64,000 bases of DNA, taken from positions 2,728,001 through 2,792,000 of the forward strand of contig OZ024849.1 in assembly GCA_964017145.1 (NCBI GenBank), written 5' to 3'. Numbering within the stretch: the stretch's first letter is position 1; each line of letters opens with the position of its first letter. The notes beneath the pieces were generated by a model. The model saw nothing but the letters and a program-made list of their open reading frames with translations, ran no database searches and was not told the DNA's origin. The position numbers were made by a program, and so were the translations under genes. This document shows positions 57,705 through 64,000 of this stretch, in pieces. Source of the stretch: Agrocybe praecox. Taxonomy: Eukaryota > Basidiomycota > Agaricomycetes > Agaricales > Agrocybaceae.

Positions 57705-58854
57705 CCATAATACCTGCATAGATAGACGGATTTTTGTATATGTACTACCGCACCACGATAAACCCATAACATACATCGTCAGATTCCACTCATCAGATTG
57801 TGCCTTGGCTATTGCCACTCTTCGCCGCCTATCGCAACAATAAAGCAAAATAAAAAGCTAAAATGATATCGGTATGCCCACTGGGTAACGATATCGATTA
57901 TTGAAGGAGCTGTTCCGGCGGTGAGACCCCTCCAGGATTTCCGACTCCACACTGCCAGCTTTAGGATATATCGTTGCCTGAACCGACACGACACAGTAAT
58001 ATGCCAATCTCGCCGTAAAGAGGATCCGCAAGTTCAACATACTGGCCATGTTCAATAATACCAGGGCCCTGGAGACGAAAGCGCAAATTGCCAGGATGGA
58101 AAAGCGTGCAGTGCATCAACGATGACAAGATTCTGAGAGGTTCTCCAGGATGTTTTCAATACCCAGCTATCTCAAGCAACCTCAGAGCCGCTCTGGGACT
58201 ACACACGCGATCTTCCAAACTTGAAAAAAACCAAGCTGCGGATAGGTATTGTCGCGGTGCCTATGTCCAAGGAAGGCTTCCGAAATCTTTATACTTGACT
58301 GAATATGATTAGTAGGACAAGACTCGGAAATACTGACGGCGGCGCTCAATGTGAACCTAGACGTTTTCCAATCTATATGGATGGCCCATTATGCCGAATT
58401 CTCAACCGACCGGGTAGACAGACATCCTAAGCGCAAGGATAGTCCCAAAGGAAATGTTCCATTCTCCATCACGTCTCCGTTCATTGGTGGTTCCATGTTG
58501 GAGGGAGGATAGATTCTCAAGTATCAACACTTACCATCAGCTTTACGGCAGAATTGTCCATCAACCAGTATCGATGCGAGGTCCTAATCGGCAGAAATGT
58601 TGATCTTGGGTTGAATGTCGGTATGCAGAGAATACTGGCGACTGGACCTCATGCGCCTTCGTCCGTGAAGAGGTGCGGTGCATAAGCGAGCTCTGATTTG
58701 TTTTCTTGTTAGGTTCTTGCGGTGCTGGATTAACAGTTCGTGGTTCCCATTTTCGTCAAACGAACGCTCGCATCATTAATGCCTTCTATACGCGCTAGTC
58801 AATGCAGCGGGACCATAGTATATGTGCAACAAAATCACTTACGTGCTATATGGG
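57705..58854. other. Gap without a recognised gene
   Basis: Short frames only. The last part (from about 58740) begins to resemble the non-LTR tail. Confidence 0.4.
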
Positions 58855-59170
58855 CGTACTGGCGCAGACTCGGATTCACAAGTGCGGAACGCACTGGGAT
58901 AACATCCCAGGCTACGAGGTGCGAGGAATCTGCCACCTCTGTGACACGGTCCATGGGATTGAACATGCCCTCTTTGAATGCAGAGCGAGTGGTGTGGCGC
59001 CTAGCAGGAGATCTGTAGCGAACGAGAAGGGAGGATTGACACCGGCGGACGATTGAGACAGTGAGGCTGGCTGCAGCACTAACTGACGCTAGAAAGGCTG
59101 GCAGGGCAGGCAAACCAAAGGGAGCGAGTCGACTGCTGGACGAAACGGTGCGCGAGAAATGGGTGATCAA
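58855..59170 (+). mobile_element. Non-LTR retrotransposon 3' tail, third copy
   Basis: Best preserved of three: GVLAQTRIHKCGTHWDNIPG, then YEVRGICHLCDTVHGIEHAL and FECRASG, giving C-x2-C-x7-H-x4-C. Ends with the GACGAAACGGTGCGCGAGAA signature seen in the other two. The reverse transcriptase domain is absent. Confidence 0.55.
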
Positions 59171-59216
59171 ACAGAGAAGGGGCTGAATCAGAAGCTGGTA
59201 GAAAGCAGTCGCACAT

Positions 59217-59262
59217 TATCGCCTTTCACGCGGTAGCTCGGGGTTCGGTTCCCCATACCGGA
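59217..59262 (+). tRNA. Fragment resembling the 3' half of tRNA-Glu(TTC)
   Basis: Contains an anticodon-arm-like CGCCTTTCACGCGG and a T-arm GGGGTTCGGTTCCCC followed by ATACCGGA. A matching 5' half with D-arm and acceptor strand is not seen upstream. A separate tRNA-like 5' segment (TAGCACAATGGTAGCGCG) follows at 59278. Probably a tRNA pseudogene or tRNA-derived repeat. Confidence 0.4.
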
Positions 59263-59732
59263 ATTCATTTTGTGGCTACCTAGCACAATGGTAGCGCGCT
59301 TGGCTTCGATTGCTTAAGTGGAACATGTTTTATTTGAGAGGGATAAAGGAATGATTCATTGAAAGAACCATGTTTTCAGTGCAATCTTGACGATGACATA
59401 TGAGGAACCCAAAATAGATCTATGATACAGTGTCTGAAAAATCTTTTGAACTACGGTTTTTCGCATAATTTCAGTGCTCTCAAAAATGGTAATTCGAGAA
59501 AGTTACTTAAAACACTTGAATTGTAGTATTATATGGTTCTAAAAGCCATGCGGGTCATTACAGAGGCACAGGATCCATCCAATTTGCTGGACTTCTCAAT
59601 TTATACGGAAGCCTGCCACACCGGCAGCTCTCGGTGGACTGATCGTCGACAACTCCGCCCCAAGTGTCCCCAAAAGGGCTAGTCTTTGATCATTGGCATC
59701 AAAATTAATCGAAAGTACCAATCGAACTACTA
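59263..59732. other. Gap with nothing recognised
   Basis: Apart from the tRNA-like piece at about 59270-59310, no gene or repeat was seen. Confidence 0.35.
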
Positions 59733-60206
59733 TGGTACCACATGACTAGTCACCGACTATTTTGTGCAGTGGCCAATTTGGTCGGCGAAAAAATCGAAGT
59801 ATTATCTTATCTTATCTATGTCAGAAATGAGGATCTTACTAAGAAAATTTTTGACATTCGCTCGGATTAGCCGCGTTCGGCAAAGTAAGCCCAGCGGAGA
59901 ATGCAATCCTTCAGCTACACTTCTCATCGCCGTGTTCCAACTGTGTTCTGGCACACGTTGCAGCGGCGTTTGATTAGATTAGATTAGGTATAGCTTCCAT
60001 ATATGGGTAGTATTATATAAGCTGGTTAATTTTGACTTGGTCGGATTTATAACTCGCTCAGTTTTTATCCTATCGAAATTCTGTTTAGATCATCGATTCA
60101 TAATAATAATTCAAAGCTTTCATCCAAAGGAATAAAAATTCTAAGGCTTTTGAGACCCTTATTTTTTTTGTACAAAATAGTCGGTGACTAGTCGTGTAGC
60201 ATCATA
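59733..60206. mobile_element. MITE-like element with about 40-bp inverted ends
   Basis: The left end contains GACTAGTCACCGACTATTTTGTG and the right end its reverse complement CAAAATAGTCGGTGACTAGTC. The match continues imperfectly for about 15 bp further out. The interior of about 400 bp is non-coding. Confidence 0.65.
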
Positions 60207-60360
60207 CTCGGTTAAGGGTCTGTTTGAACTTTGATCCCGATCCCTTCTCAAGATAGCCAACTCTATTCTCCATTTGGCTACTCGGTTAAGGGAGGTTAAG
60301 GGTCTGGTTGGACTTTGATCCCGATCCCTTCCCAAGATAGCCGAGTCTATTGTCCTCTCT
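60207..60360. repeat. Tandem duplication of a 75-80-bp unit
   Basis: TACTCGGTTAAGGG, CTTTGATCCCGATCCCTT and AAGATAGCC-A-TCTATT occur twice in the same order, with a small insertion between. Confidence 0.75.
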
Positions 60361-60447
60361 TCGACATCCTTGCTCTGAATTCCAAACATTTAAAAATCGT
60401 GCTTTTCGCTTAATCTTGAGCTTGTACGCTATTCCTCCCCGAGCACC

Positions 60448-61599
60448 ATGCTACCTAAGAAATCACTCAACCTCAGGCTTACAATATTGTCTCAAGAAGC
60501 TGCTGCATTGGGCCTTCCTCCACCAGTGAAGTTAACGATAGATGCGACTTCGAAGATTATTGAAGTATTCCAGGTACGTCTTCGGTCCTGTTTCATCATT
60601 TTCTACCTAATTAACTGTTATCTCGACTGTGATAGGGCATGAGAAACAACAAAGCCGTGCTGGAACTAGTCAATGACGTTGTTGCCAGCATGGAAACATT
60701 TTATATCTTGTATAAAAATGTGTCGGCTCTAGCAGAATGGCTGCCCCAGGGATTCCAGTTGTTGCTGAATGGAATGACCTCGTACGTGACCTCACTTAGT
60801 GATTACACCAACCAGGGTTCTGTTAACGGTATGTTAGTGTCCTGGACGAAATCGAGACATTTATTTCAGAGCAGATGATTAGGAGTCGGGTCACGCGACT
60901 CTTGAGCAGTACCGCCGATTCGTCGAAAATCAATCACCTACGCCAAAAATTGCAGGCCATCGTTACTAAGCTGGAGGTATTTTTATTTAACGTGCATCAC
61001 GCTTTTGACAGTCGCTCAACAGTTCGCAGTGTTTAGATCATGTCACTGAATGTGTACAATCTGCTCTTCAGCCGTCTCGACCGATACAGGTCCTGAGCCC
61101 TTTGGAAAATGCCCATCCAGGAGATTTTAACAGAAATGCTGTGGACCTATCGTTCCCCCAAGCAGAGTTGTTAAGTCAAGAGAATATGCCTACAGCGCTT
61201 TTATCCCATACGACAAGCCCAACGCGTGGTACCGCATCTCACTATATTTTGTCCTCGGGCGCTTACGTAGATGGATCTCGTGAAAGCTCACTATCACCAC
61301 CGCATACTTTCTTACCTTACCAACTAGTCCCACTCCTTTCTATTCAACACCAAGGTCAAATTCTAACCACAGTTCCATTCCAACCCCCATATTATCAGAA
61401 TTCCTCTCCAATGATTGCGATAGCGCATCCTACCAACTTTCCTACCACCAACCTTCCTATGCTCTCATTGGTTATTCCTTCTCTTTACGCGCAGTCTCCT
61501 CTAGAGCCTGCCGATAGCATTTCTCAACTTCCTCCAATCACGATAAATACTCATATCTCGAACATCGGGAATTCTAACAATAGCACACATGTAGAATGA
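60448..61599 (+). CDS. Subfamily 2 HeLo-like/amyloid-tail protein, copy E (326 aa)
   Basis: Exons 60448-60573, 60636-60781, 60838-60976 and 61030-61599 (981 open nt). Start MLPKKSLNLRLTILSQEAAA. Exon 2 RNNKAVLELVNDVVASMETF and AEWLPQGFQLLLNGM. Exon 3 LDEIETFISEQMIRSRVTRL. C-terminus ITINTHISNIGNSNNSTHVE. Intron 2 is 56 nt, so read-through would shift the frame, which confirms that it is spliced. The promoter differs from the other copies: the upstream sequence is a tandem repeat instead of the usual CACCCACTCCC leader, so expression may differ. Confidence 0.75.
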
Positions 61600-63012
61600 C
61601 GGTACTTTTAATACCTATGTTTGCTCGCATACAGTGGTCATGAGATCAGTAAAATATTCCAAGCCGCAGTCGTGTTCAATGATTTAATTGATTATCGATT
61701 ATTGGTCAGTTTATAAATAGACATGCATACGCGCTCGAGCAATGACGCGGACGCTTGAAGGTACTATGCGGGCCCATGCCACTGCGAAACAAACCACGCT
61801 GCTCATAACAAGACGTCTCTTTCGATCTTTGCCTACCCCGCCTTATGCGAGTACAACTTTCCTTTCAACCTACCTAAAATATCACTCATACCCCTGGAAC
61901 CACACAAATCATTATAATTTCCTGTCCTCTATTAAAGCCCCGCTATTGGCGAGATTTTTTTTGCAAGAACCCCATTCTGTATGTGTCTGAACCGAATTCG
62001 ACTCTCATTACGCTTCTTTTGATTTTTCTTTTCTACTTTTGTCTGCTTTATCTTGAAACGTCTACCCATCCTCTTTATATAATTGTCCCAGACGGGTTTT
62101 CCTACTTTACTTATTACCATAAATATTATGCAAATTTTTGTACCTATCCTCTATTGCTTGTGTTTCCATATTACCATCCGTAATTCTAGTCCTCAGCTGT
62201 GTGACTGTCCCAACTTTCAAATACTCCAAATAATGTATCTTGTTTTCCATTCGCTATTCAAACAATAGCCATGTAAAGTTACGGGATATTTTCGATTTAA
62301 TACACCCGCCGTCGTTTTCACAGAGAAGGCATATGTATATTGTTCATCATGACGAGAAGCCGTTCTTCTTTGATGACGACTGAACTTTGCTTGAGGATGT
62401 CTGTCCAACATCACTGCATGCATATGATGACGAAGTTGTGCCGGAACCATCATTGATAAGTTTGGGTATTGGGTATTGGGGAAACCGTGTCGGCTGTGCT
62501 ATTTTCAGATGTCATCATGTCATCGCACAGTGGCTCTATTACTCTTATCGTTCGTGGCGCACCTATTCTGGGGACTTGAGCAGGAGTTACTGAAGGTATA
62601 CTACTAGTATCCCCGAAGGCTTTGCCGTGACTAGTGACGGATAGAGATGTGGTTTTGTCGTCGGGAGAGACTGTTCGGAATCCAATGGAGGGCATCTCGT
62701 TTACTGGGAGAAACCGTTCGGCGAACCTCAAACCACGAACCACGAACGTCCGATGTGGCAGTGACTCCCTCAAGCTGGCTACCGTGGGTACTTCAAGCCA
62801 CTCAAGAACAGGCTCCTCGGACAGCACAGATGAACTGGTGGCTTATTGTTAATTGAAAACACTTCCGAAATAAAATTTTATACAGCAATTGATAACCCAC
62901 TGGCCTTGACTTGTCAGTGTTGAGGCGAGCGTAGCCACTGGGTAGTGGGGAGGCGCTTAAAGCCTTAATTCATGGACCTTGCAACAAAACAAAACCATGT
63001 GACACTTTCATT
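61600..63012. other. Downstream flank of copy E and gap
   Basis: 61600-61690 is the common subfamily 2 3' flank. 61715-61790 matches 53021-53085 (AATAGAC-TGC-TACGCGC type, GCTTGAAGGTACTATG-GGGCCC). A minus-strand frame at 62450-62827 is open but unrecognised and partly made of the GGTTCG-type repeat at 62727-62757. Confidence 0.4.
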
Positions 63013-63120
63013 AGTGGTTCGCGGTTCGCCCAACAACATGACCAGACAATCGGGGTTCGCGGTTCGGAGGCCTGAGGTTCGAGGTTCGAGGTTCGAGTTT
63101 CGCGGTTCAAGGTTCGGCGA
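63013..63120. repeat. GGTTCG-rich hexamer island, second large copy
   Basis: A run of GGTTCGCGGTTCG, GAGGTTCGAGGTTCGAGGTT and GTTTCGCGGTTC steps, directly preceding the duplicated block, as at 17930. Confidence 0.75.
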
Positions 63121-64000
63121 ACACCACTCCCAAAGAATGAGACTTTCTGATCCAATGTATGTTGGGAAAGGTCATCGTCAACTCCGTGAATGTTTCTTTC
63201 CCGCAATTCTGGGGTATTATTATTCGAAACCCGAGAGCTCACATGTGAATTGTTCCGTAAATGTGTTGACTCTTGAGGCAATAGAACCTGTTCCTGGGCT
63301 GTTGAATGTTAAGAGAATTCGTGGAGCAATATATTTATTAGAGCGGGATGTTAAGGATGTATTTTTTTACACTGAGGGAAAAACATCAGAGGTTATACTA
63401 GATCTATCAGCTCTATGTATTCAATCACGTACAATGATGCTTTGTTAAGCCGGGCCATCGCTGCGCATGGCATGTACGAGTCTTTTTTCAGTATCATGTT
63501 TGAATATGAAATAATTACACGCTGAAATTGAAAATAAAAAAGTGGAAGAATGAGAGGGAGAAAATGGCAAGAAAGACAAACAATGCAGGGGCTGAGATCG
63601 AAAGAAACGCGAGGAAGACAATGAAAAGCAGAGCGATTGAGGACTTCAAGTGCGAGAAAGAGATAGTACTCCTCTTTCTCGCCTCTCGCCGTCGTCGTCT
63701 CCCTCAACCTGGTCTTGTCGTGGTTTGCACAACCCATACTCGCTATCTCGCTGCACCTCTGCACCGATTGCCGCTGCCCTAGCCACTTCTCCCGCTCCCC
63801 CCTAGATTCGCTGTGTCCAGCTCCCACCAGGCCGGACTTGCGTCTCATGCGTGACCTATCACATTCATCTCGATTATCGCCCTCCATCTTCCTACCAAAA
63901 TATAAAGGATGAGCATCAGTAAATTGGGTTGGAAGAGTCGACTTTCGTTGTAGCCCATCATCGCTGTCGTCGTCATGAATAGTGTCAATGTGGTGGTAGA
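63121..64000. repeat. Segmental duplication, copy 2 (partner 17987-18960)
   Basis: High similarity to 17987-18850 in the same orientation and running to the window end. Includes the small frame VNCSVNVLTLEAIEPVPGLL ... VILDLSAL, with small insertions at about 63416 and 63432 relative to copy 1, which change the frame. Confidence 0.8.

Overview
The window looks like an accessory region of a filamentous basidiomycete genome, probably an Agaricomycete. The genes are split by many short introns (about 50-70 bp) with GT..AG ends, TATA boxes lie close to the starts, and the retroelement relics (Copia-type, gag-like, non-LTR tails) are of mushroom type. No bacterial or organellar signal is visible. 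There is little single-copy DNA: most of the window is paralogous gene copies and the duplicated blocks that carry them.

The dominant content is a multigene superfamily with at least 13 loci. Ten or eleven look complete, one has a premature stop, and two are truncated or chimeric. I reconstructed a four-exon model in three subfamilies. Subfamily 1 (277-278 aa) has copies at 11634, 34452, 37249 and 54981. Subfamily 2 (322-326 aa) has copies at 15868, 24541 (minus), 28712, 45198 and 60448. Subfamily 3 (254 aa) has copies at 1065 (minus) and 56751 (stop codon). A fourth type (31490, relic at 53115) keeps only exons 1-2 and runs into a Ser/Pro-rich tail. All share intron positions and nearly identical internal exon sizes (143-146 nt, then 139 nt). 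They encode a predicted helical bundle of about 137 residues, a Pro/Ser/Thr-rich linker, and a short extreme C-terminal motif of the type ITIxxxISNIGNSxNSTxV. The helical part resembles the N-terminal HeLo-like / MLKL-NTD-like domains of mushroom NLRs. The tail resembles RHIM/PP-type amyloid signalling motifs. My main hypothesis is an expanded array of prion-like, amyloid-controlled cell-death effectors, analogous in architecture to ascomycete HET-S/HELLP.

Layout: 0.1-1.1 kb subfamily 3 gene (minus); 3.3-9.2 kb convergent pair of paralogous multi-pass membrane protein genes; 9.6-10.5 kb ankyrin and non-LTR relics; 11.6-12.6 kb subfamily 1; 12.9-14.5 kb repeats; 15.9-17.0 kb subfamily 2; 17.4-19.0 kb inverted-repeat element and duplicated block; 20.0-22.0 kb decayed Ser/Pro-rich gene; 23.4-29.9 kb a giant palindrome (1,641-bp arms, each with a subfamily 2 gene) around a Copia relic; 30.3-34.1 kb gag relic, chimeric gene and Ser/Pro-rich relic; 34.5-38.3 kb two subfamily 1 genes with an ankyrin relic between; 38.9-40.3 kb internally deleted membrane gene and ankyrin relic; 41.0-45.0 kb repeats; 45.2-46.3 kb subfamily 2; 47.0-47.5 kb a small secreted protein gene; 48.9-52.4 kb a gag-like gene split by a very young LTR element; 52.5-54.3 kb duplicated chimeric gene/Ser-Pro block; 55.0-56.0 kb subfamily 1; 56.8-57.7 kb subfamily 3 pseudogene; 58.8-60.4 kb repeats; 60.4-61.6 kb subfamily 2; 63.0-64.0 kb a second copy of the 17.9-19.0 kb block.

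In this picture the region is a duplication nursery. Segmental duplication, inverted duplication and mobile-element insertion keep multiplying and editing one effector family. No NLR sensor carrying the same motif is present in the window, so signalling partners, if any, must lie elsewhere. All functional statements about the effector family are inferences from architecture and short motifs; no database search was run.
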